Shown here one piece after another: positions 53,659-62,761 of a DNA stretch of 64,000 nucleotides (its first letter is position 1; the number at the start of each line of letters is the position of its first letter). The translations under genes were made by a program, and so were the position numbers. The notes under the pieces were generated by a model that had not been told where the DNA came from, ran no database searches, and saw only the letters and a list, made by a program, of their open reading frames with translations. Source of the stretch: an uncultured Opitutia bacterium (GTDB lineage: Bacteria; Verrucomicrobiota; Verrucomicrobiia; Opitutales; Opitutaceae). The stretch is taken from NCBI GenBank assembly GCA_903862955.1, contig CAIPAH010000011.1, positions 52,379 through 116,378 on the forward strand, given 5' to 3'.

Positions 53659-55020
53659 TCAGATCAGGTCAGTGACGCCGCCAGGTTTGGCGGTTTTCTT
53701 GGCGTCGGCGTAGCCTTTGAACTCGTCGCCGAACTTCGCGACGTAGCTCTGCGTCGGCCACGCGCAGGCCTCGCCGAAGGCGCAGATCGTGCGGCCGGCG
53801 ATCTGGTCGGCGACGGACTTGAGTAGCTGGCCGTCCTCGGGGCGCGCGGCGCCGTGGACCATGCGGGAGGAAATTTTCTTCATCCACAGCGAGCCCTCGC
53901 GGCAGGGCGTGCACTGGCCGCAGCTCTCGTGGGCGTAGAACGCGTTGATGTTGGCCAGGGCCTCGACCATGTTGACGGAGTCGTCCATCACGATGACGCC
54001 GCCGGAGCCGCCCATCGTGCCGATCATGCCGAGGCAGTCGAAGTCCATCGGCACGTCCTCGACGGCCCAGTCGTAGTCGACCATCTCCGCGCCGACCTTG
54101 CGCTTGCCCTTGAAGCGCTCGCCGAACTTCAAAACCTTCGCGGACGAGCCGCCGGGGATGACGGCCTTGAACTTCCGGCCGGGTAGCGGGCCGCCGCAGA
54201 CGTCGTTGAGCAGCTCGCCCATCGTGATCTTGCCGACCTCAAACTCGTAATAACCCGGCTTCTGCACATGACCGCTGACGCAGAGGATGCGGGTGCCGGT
54301 GTTGTTGGGCGTGCCGATCTTGGCGAACTCCGCGCCGCCCATGGCCGCGATATGCTTCACGTGGCAGAGCGTCTCGACGTTGTTCACGATCGTCGGGCAC
54401 TGGTAGAGGCCGAGGACGGCGGGGAAATACGGTGGCTTGATGCGCGGATACGGGCGCTTGCCCTCGAGCGACTCGATCAGGCCGGTCTCCTCGCCGCAGA
54501 TGTAGGCGCCGGCGCCGCGGTGGACGTAGATCTCGCAGCCGTAACTCGAGCCGAGGACGTTGGGCCCGCAGAAGTTCGCCGCGCGGGCCTCGGCGATGGC
54601 CTTTTCCAGGATGCGCGCGCCGTGGGGAAATTCGCCGCGAATGTAGATGTAGGCCTGCTTCACGTTGTTGGCGAAGCATGTGATCATGATGCCCTCGATC
54701 AGCTGGTGCGGATCCTGGTGCATGATGTAGCGGTCCTTGAACGTGCCGGGCTCCGACTCGTCGGCGTTGACCACGAGGTAGATCGGCTTGCCGCTCTTCT
54801 TGTCGAGGAGCCCCCACTTCACGCCGCACGGAAAACCCGCGCCGCCGCGGCCGCGCAGACCGGACTTCTTGACCTCGTCGACCAGCTCTGCCGGCGGGCG
54901 CTGGAATGCCTTCTTCATGATCTCGTAGCCGCCATGCTTCACATAGCAGGCGAGGTCATTGGTGTAACCCGGCTCATCAATGTGCTGGAAGATGATGCGG
55001 CGTTGGGCGGGAGCGGGCAT
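53659..55020 (-). CDS. nuoF: NADH:quinone oxidoreductase subunit F (NADH/FMN)
   Basis: A 453-residue flavoprotein that accepts hydride from NADH. GRGGAGFPCGVKWGLL is the NADH/FMN loop, YIRGEFPHGARILEKAIAEA and EETGLIESLEGKRPYPRIKPPYF are diagnostic, and the N3 cluster uses the Cys of SCGQCTPCREG with a last Cys in ICAFGEACAWP. The start abuts the word array at 55021-55043, with no Shine-Dalgarno site visible. Confidence 0.97.
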   Translation of the reverse strand: MPAPAQRRIIFQHIDEPGYTNDLACYVKHGGYEIMKKAFQRPPAELVDEVKKSGLRGRGGAGFPCGVKWGLLDKKSGKPIYLVVNADESEPGTFKDRYIMHQDPHQLIEGIMITCFANNVKQAYIYIRGEFPHGARILEKAIAEARAANFCGPNVLGSSYGCEIYVHRGAGAYICGEETGLIESLEGKRPYPRIKPPYFPAVLGLYQCPTIVNNVETLCHVKHIAAMGGAEFAKIGTPNNTGTRILCVSGHVQKPGYYEFEVGKITMGELLNDVCGGPLPGRKFKAVIPGGSSAKVLKFGERFKGKRKVGAEMVDYDWAVEDVPMDFDCLGMIGTMGGSGGVIVMDDSVNMVEALANINAFYAHESCGQCTPCREGSLWMKKISSRMVHGAARPEDGQLLKSVADQIAGRTICAFGEACAWPTQSYVAKFGDEFKGYADAKKTAKPGGVTDLI

Positions 55021-55043
55021 GGGAAATTTTCGATTTTCGATTA
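55021..55043. repeat. Short word array abutting the nuoF start
   Basis: On the minus strand, AATCGAA-type heptamers repeat twice and run to within three to six bases of the nuoF ATG. The words match the array upstream of the COG0523 gene at 11745-11778. It overlaps the last codons of nuoE by 3 nt. Confidence 0.65.
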
Positions 55044-55529
55044 CTTGCGCGCCTGGGCCTCGGCCTTGATCTGGTCGCTGAGCTGCTTGGCTTTGGCGGC
55101 GTCCACTTTCTCGTGGAGTTCGTCATCGATCATCACGACGGGCGCGGTGCCGCAGCTCGCGAGGCACTCGACGAACTCGACCGTGACCTCGCCATCGGGC
55201 GAGACCTCGCCGGCGTGGGTGTGGAATTCCTGCTCGAACGTCGCGCAGGTCTTGTAACCGCCCAGCAATGCACAGGACAGCGTGCGGCAGACCTTGATGT
55301 GGCGGCGGCCGATCGGCTTCTGCCGGAACATCGGGTAGAACGTGACGACCTCGTAAACGTTGATCGGCTGGAGCCCGAGCTTCGCCGCCACCCACTCGAT
55401 CGCCTCGTTGGAGATGAAACCGACCTCCTCTTGGATGAGGTGCAGCAGCGGCAGCGTGGCGCTCCGCTTCGTCGGGTAATGCGTAATCACCTCGTCAATC
55501 TGCGAAAGGGTGGCGGGTTTGAGATTCAT
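55041..55529 (-). CDS. nuoE: NADH:quinone oxidoreductase subunit E (2Fe-2S)
   Basis: A 162-residue thioredoxin-like 2Fe-2S subunit. The ligands are C81 and C86 (CRTLSC) and C122 and C126 (CLASC). The ATG at 55529 begins the family N-terminus (TLSQIDEVITHYPTKRSATLPLLHLIQEE); frame upstream crosses the GCGAAT repeat and was rejected. It pairs with NuoF. Confidence 0.96.
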   Translation of the reverse strand: MNLKPATLSQIDEVITHYPTKRSATLPLLHLIQEEVGFISNEAIEWVAAKLGLQPINVYEVVTFYPMFRQKPIGRRHIKVCRTLSCALLGGYKTCATFEQEFHTHAGEVSPDGEVTVEFVECLASCGTAPVVMIDDELHEKVDAAKAKQLSDQIKAEAQARK

Positions 55530-55541
55530 CAGGCGAAAACC

Positions 55542-55625
55542 TTTTGCCCGCGAATCACGCGAATGAGCGCGAATGACTCCGGAGCTGAGGGTTTGAGATT
55601 CGTGGGCATTCGAAAAATTCGCGGC
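55542..55625. repeat. GCGAAT inverted repeat, copy 4
   Basis: Left arm 55542-55574 has three GCGAAT words in the same spacing as copy 3; the right arm, 55598-55625, is more diverged but retains ATTCGTGGGCATTCG and ATTCGCGGCG. It fills the 101-nt gap between nuoE and nuoD. Confidence 0.85.
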
Positions 55626-55630
55626 GCCGG

Positions 55631-56857
55631 TCAGCGGTCGCACTCGCCCATGACGAAGTCGAGCGAGCCCAGGATGGCGACGACGTCGGAAATGAGGCTG
55701 CCGACGCAAAGCTTGGGCAGGATGGAGAGGTTGCAGAAAGAGGGAGAACGGATCTTGAGCCGCCACGGGACGCCGCCGCCCTTGCTCACGACGTAGAAGC
55801 CGAGCACGCCCTTCGGGTTTTCCGCCTCGAAGTAAACTTCGCCGGCCGGCATCTGCGGGCCCTCGGTCACGATCATGAAGTTCTGGATCAGCTCCTCCAT
55901 CGAGGTGAGGACTTTGTCCTTCGGCGGCGCGAAGATCTTGCGGGCCTCCGTCGCGAACCACGGGCCGCCGGGGAACTTCGCGATGGCCTGCTTGATGATG
56001 CGCACCGACTGGCGCATCTCCTCGCCGCGCACGAGGTAGCGGTCGTAGGAGTCGCCGGTCGTGCCGACCGGCACGTCGAACTCATACTGCTCGTAGCCCG
56101 AGTAGGGCTTGTCCTTGCGCAGGTCGAGGCCGAGCCCGGAGCCGCGGGCGTTGGGGCCGGTGATGCCGTAGGCGATCGCGTCTTCCTTCGTGATGACGCC
56201 GACCCCGACGGTGCGATCCATGAAGATCTTGTTCCGCGTGAGCAGCGCCAGGATCTCCTCGAGGATGGGCAAAAACTGGTCGCAGAACGCGTCCACGCGG
56301 CCGGTCCAGCCCTCGGGCACGTCGCGCTGCAGGCCGCCGATGCGGCTGTAGCTGGTGGTGAAGCGCGCGCCGGTCAGCTCCTCGAACAGCTTGTAGAGCT
56401 TTTCGCGCTCGGTGAACGTGTACATGAACACCGTCCACGCGCCGGTATCGATGCCGAAGGCCCCGAGGCCGAGCAGGTGCGACGACAGACGGGCCATCTC
56501 GGCGGTGATGAGGCGGATCGCCTGGCAGCGGGCCGGGACCTCGAGCTTGGCCAGCCGCTCGACCGCAATGGCGTAGGCCATGTTGTTCGCGAGCGGGGCG
56601 ATGTAATCCAGCCGGTCCGTGTAGGGGACGAACTGGTTGTAGGTCATGTTCTCCGCGATCTTCTCGTCGCCGCGGTGCAGGTAGCCGATGACCGGGTCGC
56701 ACTTCGTCACGATCTCGCCGTCGAGCTCGAGCTGCAGGCGCAGCACGCCGTGCGTCGAGGGGTGCGACGGGCCCATCGAGAGCGACATCTTTTCCGTCTC
56801 AAACTCGGCGGTGGCGGCCTTCGCGGCCGGGTCGGGAAAGGAAAATTCGGTGGCCAT
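55631..56857 (-). CDS. nuoD: NADH:quinone oxidoreductase subunit D
   Basis: A 408-residue quinone-site subunit related to the hydrogenase large subunit. MGPSHPSTHGVLRLQLELDGE, VIGYLHRGDEKIAEN and LEVPARCQAIRLITAEMARLSSHLL are diagnostic, with the quinone-site His of HPSTHG and YDRYLVRGEEMRQS later. NuoC and NuoD are separate proteins here. The gap to nuoC is 2 nt. Confidence 0.97.
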   Translation of the reverse strand: MATEFSFPDPAAKAATAEFETEKMSLSMGPSHPSTHGVLRLQLELDGEIVTKCDPVIGYLHRGDEKIAENMTYNQFVPYTDRLDYIAPLANNMAYAIAVERLAKLEVPARCQAIRLITAEMARLSSHLLGLGAFGIDTGAWTVFMYTFTEREKLYKLFEELTGARFTTSYSRIGGLQRDVPEGWTGRVDAFCDQFLPILEEILALLTRNKIFMDRTVGVGVITKEDAIAYGITGPNARGSGLGLDLRKDKPYSGYEQYEFDVPVGTTGDSYDRYLVRGEEMRQSVRIIKQAIAKFPGGPWFATEARKIFAPPKDKVLTSMEELIQNFMIVTEGPQMPAGEVYFEAENPKGVLGFYVVSKGGGVPWRLKIRSPSFCNLSILPKLCVGSLISDVVAILGSLDFVMGECDR

Positions 56858-56859
56858 GG

Positions 56860-57486
56860 TCAGGCTTCGGGTTTGCCGCGGCGCTCGTTCCAGCTCTCGT
56901 CCTTGGCGCGGGGCTCCGCTTCGGTCAGGTTGATTTCACCAGACGACGCCACGAAGGGGCCGCCCGCCATCGGCGCGGCAATCAGGCGCGCGCCGGTCTC
57001 CGCGCCGATTTCCGCGTCGGGCAATGGCGAGTCGATGCCGGCCAGCGGGAACTCCTTGCGAAGGGGGAAAAACGGGTAGCCATCCCACATCAGAATGCGG
57101 CGCAAGTCGGGATGGCCGTCGAACTTGATGCCAAACATGTCGTAGGTTTCGCGCTCGTGCCAGTTCGCCCCGGCCCAGAGGTCGCTCACGGTGGCGATGG
57201 CGGGAGTGGCGTCATTCGGGCAATCAGCGGCAACGCGGATGTAGTCGTGGCGCGTCGTCGACAGGAGATGATAGACCACGGTGAACCGCGGCGAAACGCC
57301 CTCGGCCCAGTCGATGGCGGTCACGTCCACCAGGAAATCAAAACCCTGCTCGTCGCGCAGGAACTTCAGCGCGGCGTGGGCGTCGGCGGCCGGCACGTTG
57401 ACCGCGGGGTGGTCGAGGCTCGCACGCGCCGCCGCCTGGGGGAACTTCTCCTGGAGCGCGGCAGTGACGTTGGGCGTGGCGGACAT
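56860..57486 (-). CDS. nuoC: NADH:quinone oxidoreductase subunit C
   Basis: A 208-residue complex I subunit. FLVDVTAIDWAEG, YHLLSTTRHDYIRV and WHERETYDMFGIKFDGHPDLRRILMWDGYPFFPLRKEFPL are diagnostic. The C-terminal 40 residues (MAGGPFVASSGEINLTEAEPR) extend past the usual end. The ATG at 57486 was chosen because upstream frame reads antisense-like sequence within nuoB. Confidence 0.95.
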   Translation of the reverse strand: MSATPNVTAALQEKFPQAAARASLDHPAVNVPAADAHAALKFLRDEQGFDFLVDVTAIDWAEGVSPRFTVVYHLLSTTRHDYIRVAADCPNDATPAIATVSDLWAGANWHERETYDMFGIKFDGHPDLRRILMWDGYPFFPLRKEFPLAGIDSPLPDAEIGAETGARLIAAPMAGGPFVASSGEINLTEAEPRAKDESWNERRGKPEA

Positions 57487-57494
57487 TGCGCGAA

Positions 57495-58010
57495 TCAGGA
57501 TTGGGGGCTGCGGAGGTTGGTGGCCGAGCGTTCGCGCCGGACTTTGGCCTGCAGCTTGATGAGGGCGTCGAGCAACGCCTCGGGGCGCGGGGGACACCCG
57601 CTGACGTAGACGTCGACGGGAATGATGCGGTCCACGCCCTGCAAGGTCGCGTAGCTGCGATACATGCCGCCGGTGCTGGCGCAGGCGCCCATGGCGATGA
57701 CCCACTTCGGCTCGGCCATCTGGTCGTAGATCCGGCGCACCGCGGAGGCCATCTTGTAGGTGACGGTGCCGGCCACGATCATGCAGTCGGACTGGCGGGG
57801 AGAGAAGCGCATGACCTCCGCGCCGAAACGCGCGATGTCGAAGCGGGACGAGGCCGTGCCCATCAGCTCGATGGCGCAGCACGCGAGACCCATCGGCATC
57901 GGCCACATGGAATTGGTCCGAATCCAGTTGATGACCGCATCCATCCGGGAAACGACGACCTCGCCCTCTATCTTGCTGTTGTAGGCGAGTTCCGTGTTGG
58001 ACGAGACCAT
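57495..58010 (-). CDS. nuoB: NADH:quinone oxidoreductase subunit B (N2 cluster)
   Basis: A 171-residue subunit that holds the N2 4Fe-4S cluster facing quinone. The ligands are visible: C44 and C45 (LACCAIELM), C110 ([11 protein letters not shown]) and C139 ([12 protein letters not shown]). It is the first gene of the operon in this window; nuoA, which normally precedes it, is absent, and the next upstream gene is a tRNA on the other strand. Confidence 0.96.
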   Translation of the reverse strand: MVSSNTELAYNSKIEGEVVVSRMDAVINWIRTNSMWPMPMGLACCAIELMGTASSRFDIARFGAEVMRFSPRQSDCMIVAGTVTYKMASAVRRIYDQMAEPKWVIAMGACASTGGMYRSYATLQGVDRIIPVDVYVSGCPPRPEALLDALIKLQAKVRRERSATNLRSPQS

Positions 58011-58214
58011 GGTGGGACGAGGGTGGCGCGAGGAAAAATCCTCCGCAGGGTTGGGTCGCGCCCCGGCTCGCGCAAGCGCTTTTAGAAAAAGTTTGTGTCT
58101 TCCGGGCGGGGCAATTGCCGCGGTGGATTTTCCGTTGACCAGCCCGCGGGCTTCGACCTTCCTCTACCCTTCGCCCATCGGACGAGCCGGCCTAGGACGG
58201 CAGTTTTAACACCC
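58011..58214. promoter_or_regulatory. Divergent region between the nuo operon and tRNA-Ser
   Basis: 204 nt with no gene; no nuoA-like reading frame was found. It must hold the promoter of the 13-gene nuo operon (minus) and that of the tRNA (plus). No clear hexamers were identified by eye. Confidence 0.45.
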
Positions 58215-58304
<90 letters not shown>

Positions 58305-58415
58305 ACCTTCGCTAAGGCTACGGATGGCACGGCCATCCACCGCACACACGGACTCCCAAGACCCAGTGCGCGGACAGAGGCGAAGGATGCCCTCCGAAGC
58401 TTTAGCGTAGGAGGG
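58305..58415. repeat. AAGGCTACGG-family elements downstream of the tRNA
   Basis: Starting one base after the tRNA CCA, CTTCGCTAAGGCTACGG occurs at about 58307-58323, and a palindromic relative CCTCCGAAGCTTTAGCGTAGGAGG at 58391-58414. Both resemble the element in the 3' end of nuoG. The position directly after a tRNA is typical of integration sites, but no integrase is present. Confidence 0.6.
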
Positions 58416-58555
58416 CCGGCACTCGGCCCCTACCCCCCGCCTCCCGGCTTTACACCGTCCGCATCCTCCGCGACAAACTCGGGCTTGAGCTGTTCGTGGA
58501 AAAAAGGCGCCCGGACGCGTGCGTCCCGGCCTGCGACCCCGGCCCGGTTACTCCC

Positions 58556-60715
58556 ATGATGGGCGACGTCGCTCTCCTTGCCTGGCAGTTCTTCTGCCTG
58601 CTGCTGACCGCCGCGGGCTGGGGAGTCTGGATCTGGCTGCTCGCCGGCCGCCCGGCGCCTTTCCGCCAGCTGGCCTGGCTGTGGTGCAGCCTGGCCGGCT
58701 TTTGCGCGCACGCGCTGGCGCTCCAAGGCCTGCTCTACCTCAACCAACCGCTCGCGTGGACCGCTTGGCTCGGCATGGGAATCGCGATCGCAGGCGGGCT
58801 CACCGGAATCTGGTTGGCCACGAAACACCGCACTGCGAGGTCGCGAGTGGGCTGGATCGACGCACGCCTGCTTCTCGCCGTCGGGATCGCGGCGTTCGCG
58901 ATTGAAGCGGCCGGCGTCATCGCGGTCGGGACATGCGATTTCTACGGCAAGGGACGCTATGACCAGGCGAACTACGTCACGCTCGCGCAGTTCCTCGCGG
59001 ACCGACCCTTTGCCACCGACGTCAGCGATATCGGCCCGCAGCCCTGGCTGGTGCGGCCGCTGGAGCTGAAGGACCAGCGCATCACCCAAAGCGTCGCGCA
59101 CGGGGCGCTGGCGGTGGTCAGCGGTGGCGACGCCCAACGGGGCTACGGTGCGATGACCGCCTTTTTCGCCAGCCTGGTCGCGGTGGCGGTAGCGGCGTGG
59201 CTGCGCTGTTGGAGCGTGCCCCGGCCGCTGGCGGCGATCGGTGGCCTCGGCGCGGCGCTGGGCCCGGCGGTGACCAACCTGCACCTGGACGGATATTTTT
59301 CCCAAGCGAGCACGCTCTTCGTCCTGCCCGCGCTGGTCGCCGTGCTCGGTGTGCGCCGGCCGTTAAACCGGCTCGAGCACATCGTCGCGGCGCTCTTGCT
59401 GGCGTTCTGGATCGGCGCCTATTCCGAGGTGGCCATCATCGGCGTGGCGGTGGCGGGAATTCTGCGGCTGACCGCGCGCGGACCCTGGCCGGCGCGCGCG
59501 CGCGAGCTGCTGTGGATCGGAGCCGGAGCGCTGGTCGTGAATCCCGGCTACGGCTCCCGGCTGGTGGCGTGGCTCGTGATCCAGTGGACGCAAGTGAAGG
59601 ATCCCCACCACTTGGAACTGCTCGTTCCTGGAAGTGGCACGTGGTGGGGCTGGAGCCGGCTGTTTCTCGATCTGCCTGTGGAATCAGGCCCGAAATGGCT
59701 GATGTTCGCCGCGGGCGGAATCGTCCTTGCCCTCGTGGCTTGGGCAGCGCTGCGTCTCCCGCCACGCCGGCGCATGCTCCTCTGGGTGACTTTGGGCGTG
59801 CCCGTGGCCCTGCTCGCGTGGCTGGCGATCCAACCGGTGCTGGCCAAATATCCCTTCGCCAAACTCCTCGCGGGGTTTGCCCCGCTGTGGATCGGAACGG
59901 CCATGCTGGGCGTCGTCGCACTCGGGCGAATGCGCCGGTGGCAGCAGGCGTTGCTCGCCGCCGTTTTGCTCGGTGCCGGCGCGGTGAGCACGTTGCCGCT
60001 CTACCGGGATTTGCTGCGCGGCGAGGGCGTCCTCGCGGAGTTGAACTCCACCGCCCTGCATCGCGTGCGCGAGGAGGCCCGGCTACACCGCGACAGAAAC
60101 TTCCTCGTCGTCGCCGATCACCCGCTCGTGGCGCAATGGATCTGCTACTTTGCGCGCAACTCCCACGTGTATCTTGACCGGCGCCACCTGGGTGACCGGA
60201 TCGTACCGAGCGAAACCTACCCCTTCCGCCGCCTGCCGCTGGCCAAAACCCCGCTCTGGTGGCTCGATCCGCAGCGCGAAGGCCCGGTCGCCAGCCATCA
60301 GCCCGCCTGCCGGCTCCACGTCAGCGGCGCCGTCGAAACCGGCACGATCACGAGCGGGCCGTTCTACGTGATGCCAGACTCGCTCCAGCTGCACATCGAG
60401 CGCCCGGCGCACCAGCCCGCGTTTGAAGCCCTCTGGCTGGACTTGGTCGGGCTCCCGCTGACGGGAACGACTCCGCTCGAACTCGAATTGTCCGGCCCCA
60501 GCCAGCCGCGTCAGCGCGTCACCCTCACCAGCCCGCGCATGCTGCGCTTCCATCTCTTCCTCGGGCCGGGACAAAATGAATTCGTGTTGCGGACGGTCTC
60601 ACCGGTGGCGCCCGGCGAACCCAAGCGGACGCTCATTGTGCAGTCCCTGAGTCTCGACCCGATCACGCCCGTCCAACTCGCCAGCGATCCCACGCCGGCG
60701 GAATTTGTGCGCTAG
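58556..60715 (+). CDS. Large polytopic glycosyltransferase-like membrane protein
   Basis: A 719-residue protein with about a dozen helices followed by a soluble C-terminal domain (residues about 520-719). CDFYGKGRYDQANYVTLAQFLAD and the loops WLVRPLELKDQRITQS, NLHLDGYFSQ and the periplasmic tail FLVVADHPLVAQWICYFARNSHVYLD fit the GT-C fold of lipid-linked-sugar mannosyl/arabinosyltransferase-type proteins, but no DD/DE motif was certain. The start at 58556 or 58559 (two adjacent ATGs) begins a hydrophobic helix; the frame upstream is proline/Cys-rich and was rejected. It lies alone after the tRNA and ends convergent with a small membrane gene, overlapping its stop by 4 nt. Confidence 0.7.
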   Translation: MMGDVALLAWQFFCLLLTAAGWGVWIWLLAGRPAPFRQLAWLWCSLAGFCAHALALQGLLYLNQPLAWTAWLGMGIAIAGGLTGIWLATKHRTARSRVGWIDARLLLAVGIAAFAIEAAGVIAVGTCDFYGKGRYDQANYVTLAQFLADRPFATDVSDIGPQPWLVRPLELKDQRITQSVAHGALAVVSGGDAQRGYGAMTAFFASLVAVAVAAWLRCWSVPRPLAAIGGLGAALGPAVTNLHLDGYFSQASTLFVLPALVAVLGVRRPLNRLEHIVAALLLAFWIGAYSEVAIIGVAVAGILRLTARGPWPARARELLWIGAGALVVNPGYGSRLVAWLVIQWTQVKDPHHLELLVPGSGTWWGWSRLFLDLPVESGPKWLMFAAGGIVLALVAWAALRLPPRRRMLLWVTLGVPVALLAWLAIQPVLAKYPFAKLLAGFAPLWIGTAMLGVVALGRMRRWQQALLAAVLLGAGAVSTLPLYRDLLRGEGVLAELNSTALHRVREEARLHRDRNFLVVADHPLVAQWICYFARNSHVYLDRRHLGDRIVPSETYPFRRLPLAKTPLWWLDPQREGPVASHQPACRLHVSGAVETGTITSGPFYVMPDSLQLHIERPAHQPAFEALWLDLVGLPLTGTTPLELELSGPSQPRQRVTLTSPRMLRFHLFLGPGQNEFVLRTVSPVAPGEPKRTLIVQSLSLDPITPVQLASDPTPAEFVR

Positions 60716-61065
60716 GATTTCCCGGGCGGCAGGGTCTTTTCATCCTGCGCCGCCGCCGGCGGGACTCCCGGATGCGTGGCCACAAAGCGGAACACGAGCA
60801 CCACGCCAATCGTGAGCACAGCCACCGTGTCGGCGAGTTCCCGTCCCTCCCACAGGCCGGCAAACCAGTCCTGAAATTCCGCGGCGAGCACATTCCCCTG
60901 CCCGCCCATCACCCGCAGTTCGCGCAGATACTTCTTGTTCGACATCGGGTCACCGAGCAGCGGATCAACGACGACCGGCTGGGCGACCAGGAAAATCACG
61001 AGCGCTGCGCCCAAGCCCACCAGCAGCAGCCCGCCGCTGATCCGATTCATTTTTTGCCGGTCCAT
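60712..61065 (-). CDS. Small two-helix membrane protein
   Basis: A 117-residue protein with two hydrophobic segments (GGLLLVGLGAALVIFLVA and LADTVAVLTIGVVLVFRFVA) separated by a charged stretch (DPMSNKKYLRELRVMGGQ). No family was recognised. The start is either 61065 (MDRQKM) or 61050 (MNRISG); both put the first helix near the N-terminus. Its stop overlaps the convergent glycosyltransferase-like gene by 4 nt. Confidence 0.65.
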   Translation of the reverse strand: MDRQKMNRISGGLLLVGLGAALVIFLVAQPVVVDPLLGDPMSNKKYLRELRVMGGQGNVLAAEFQDWFAGLWEGRELADTVAVLTIGVVLVFRFVATHPGVPPAAAQDEKTLPPGKS

Positions 61066-61163
61066 CGGGTGGAAATCTGCCGCCAGTCTGCGACCGGCGT
61101 CAATCGCGCCGACGCTGAGCACCCGGAGCCAAGCCCACTTCTACCAATTCGAGCCCCAAGTTC

Positions 61164-61652
61164 TTAGTAGTAGTGCCCGTGCCTGCTTAGCTCCATCGCG
61201 TAGTCCATGTAGTAGAGCACGATGGCGATGAATAGCCCAACCGTGCCGCAAAAAATCGCCTTCCTTAGGCCTACGACCTCCCTGCGCGCAGAGCTAAATT
61301 GCGGAAACCTCGGGTCATAGAAAACCTCAAGCAGCGAGCCCACCTCGAACTCCTTCCGCAGTTGGTCCAACTTTTCATCCTCGTCGTAATACGACGCCTC
61401 CACCCGGATGGCATCACTGCCAAAATATGGCATCCCGTTCACCCGGTATGAATAGTCGATGCTGTAGTCCCTGACCAAATGACGCTCGGCATCATGGGAA
61501 ACCTTAACGCCGGTCTTCAAGATGACGGCCTCAACCGGGAGCCAATGTTTCTTTACGATCGCCACCAACCCCATCAAAGCTGCGGAGAGCAGGGAGAGAA
61601 TGCCAATGATCGCGGCGGCGATCGTCCAGATGTTCTCGATTATCCAGTCCAT
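61164..61652 (-). CDS. DUF3592-like membrane protein
   Basis: A 162-residue protein with an N-terminal helix pair (IAAAIIGILSLLSAALMGLVAIV), a beta-rich middle with VEAVILKTGVKVSHDAERHLVRDYSIDYSYRVNGMPYFGS, then FEVGSLLEVFYDPRFPQFS and a C-terminal helix (AIFCGTVGLFIAIVLYYMDY). The VxVYYDP-type motif matches DUF3592, found in many membrane proteins of unknown role. The base composition is noticeably less GC-rich than its neighbours, hinting at transfer or relaxed codon use. The ATG at 61652 was chosen because it sits nearer the first helix. Confidence 0.75.
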   Translation of the reverse strand: MDWIIENIWTIAAAIIGILSLLSAALMGLVAIVKKHWLPVEAVILKTGVKVSHDAERHLVRDYSIDYSYRVNGMPYFGSDAIRVEASYYDEDEKLDQLRKEFEVGSLLEVFYDPRFPQFSSARREVVGLRKAIFCGTVGLFIAIVLYYMDYAMELSRHGHYY

Positions 61653-61675
61653 GTCGCCGGGTTTGCCGCGCAATT

Positions 61676-62683
61676 CTAGTTGCCCGCCTTGAGCGGCGGC
61701 CAGGCGCGCACCTCCGCGAAGCTCGGTTGCGTGCGGTCAAAGACGTCCCGCAGGCGGACATACTCGCGATAATTGATCACCTTCTCCGGGTGGGCGCGGC
61801 TCTGGACGAGGAAATCGGCGTCGGGCGGGTAGCACGCGACGTTGACCTCCTCATAAAACGCCTCGTCCGCGTGACCCTCGGCGTCGAGCGACTTGGGCTC
61901 GATGCCCACGTTGTTCGGCACGTCGGCGGCCTTGAACCGCAGGTCGACGCTCCAGCGGATGTGGTCCGAGATGTTCGGCGTCGAGCAGTGCGGCGTGCGG
62001 TTGGTCATGAACACCACGCCGCCGCGCGGACAGGCGGCGATGATTGCCTGGCGCGGGTCCGCCGGCAGATCCTCGTCCTTGATCACGAGAAAGTCTGCAT
62101 TGCCGCCCGTGTGGTGTTGCACGACGGGCCCGCGGTGCGTGCGCGGGAGAATTTCCATGCAGCCGTTCTCCTTCGTCGCATCCACGAACGGCACCCAGCA
62201 GGTGATGATCAGGTTTTCGTCGCAGTGCTCCGACAAATACCCGCTGTCCTGATGCCACGGCACCACGCCGCGACCGAAATTCGGGAGCTTCGGGCGAATG
62301 CGGTAGGCCGACGCCACGATTTCCTCCGAGCCCAGCAGCAAACCGACCGCCGCGAGCATCCGGGGGTGCGTGATGAGCGCAAACATCTCGGGCGAGTGAA
62401 ACCCGCCGCCGCGCTTGCCCATCAGGTGGCGGACGATCGCATCGCCGGCTTCTTTCGAGTCGCGATAGATCAGCGCCAGCTGCCGGTCGTATCCCGCCTC
62501 CGCGTGGAGCTGCGCCAGCTTGCCGGCAGCGTGAAGCTCGTGGGCTTTGCGGTTGATCTCCGCGTGCATCTCCTGCCGCACCGGCTCCAGGTCCGCCGGG
62601 TCGAACACATCCGGCACGATGACGTAGCCTTCCTCTTGGAAAAAACGAACCTGCGACGGTGAGAGGGATCGGGTGGCGTTCAT
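61676..62683 (-). CDS. Phytanoyl-CoA dioxygenase (PhyH)-family oxygenase
   Basis: A 335-residue Fe(II)/2-oxoglutarate-dependent enzyme. The metal-binding HxD is H144-Q-D146 in VPWHQDSGYLSEH, the distal His is H232 (RTPHCSTPN), and Arg243 (IRWSVDLRF) can bind 2-oxoglutarate. Such enzymes hydroxylate varied small molecules; the family name does not imply phytanoyl-CoA here. It is divergent from a MetE-like methyltransferase, with the 62762-62851 inverted repeat between them. Confidence 0.9.
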   Translation of the reverse strand: MNATRSLSPSQVRFFQEEGYVIVPDVFDPADLEPVRQEMHAEINRKAHELHAAGKLAQLHAEAGYDRQLALIYRDSKEAGDAIVRHLMGKRGGGFHSPEMFALITHPRMLAAVGLLLGSEEIVASAYRIRPKLPNFGRGVVPWHQDSGYLSEHCDENLIITCWVPFVDATKENGCMEILPRTHRGPVVQHHTGGNADFLVIKDEDLPADPRQAIIAACPRGGVVFMTNRTPHCSTPNISDHIRWSVDLRFKAADVPNNVGIEPKSLDAEGHADEAFYEEVNVACYPPDADFLVQSRAHPEKVINYREYVRLRDVFDRTQPSFAEVRAWPPLKAGN

Positions 62684-62761
62684 CGGGGATAACGCGAGGT
62701 AACTGGCGGCACTAAATGGCCCGCGCCCTGCCCTCCGTCAATCCCCTGTCCCGCCCCATTC

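Noticed and set aside
58305..58555. Integration site after tRNA-Ser
   Set aside because: Although repeats follow the tRNA, no integrase or duplicated tRNA 3' end lies within the window, so no island boundary can be claimed.
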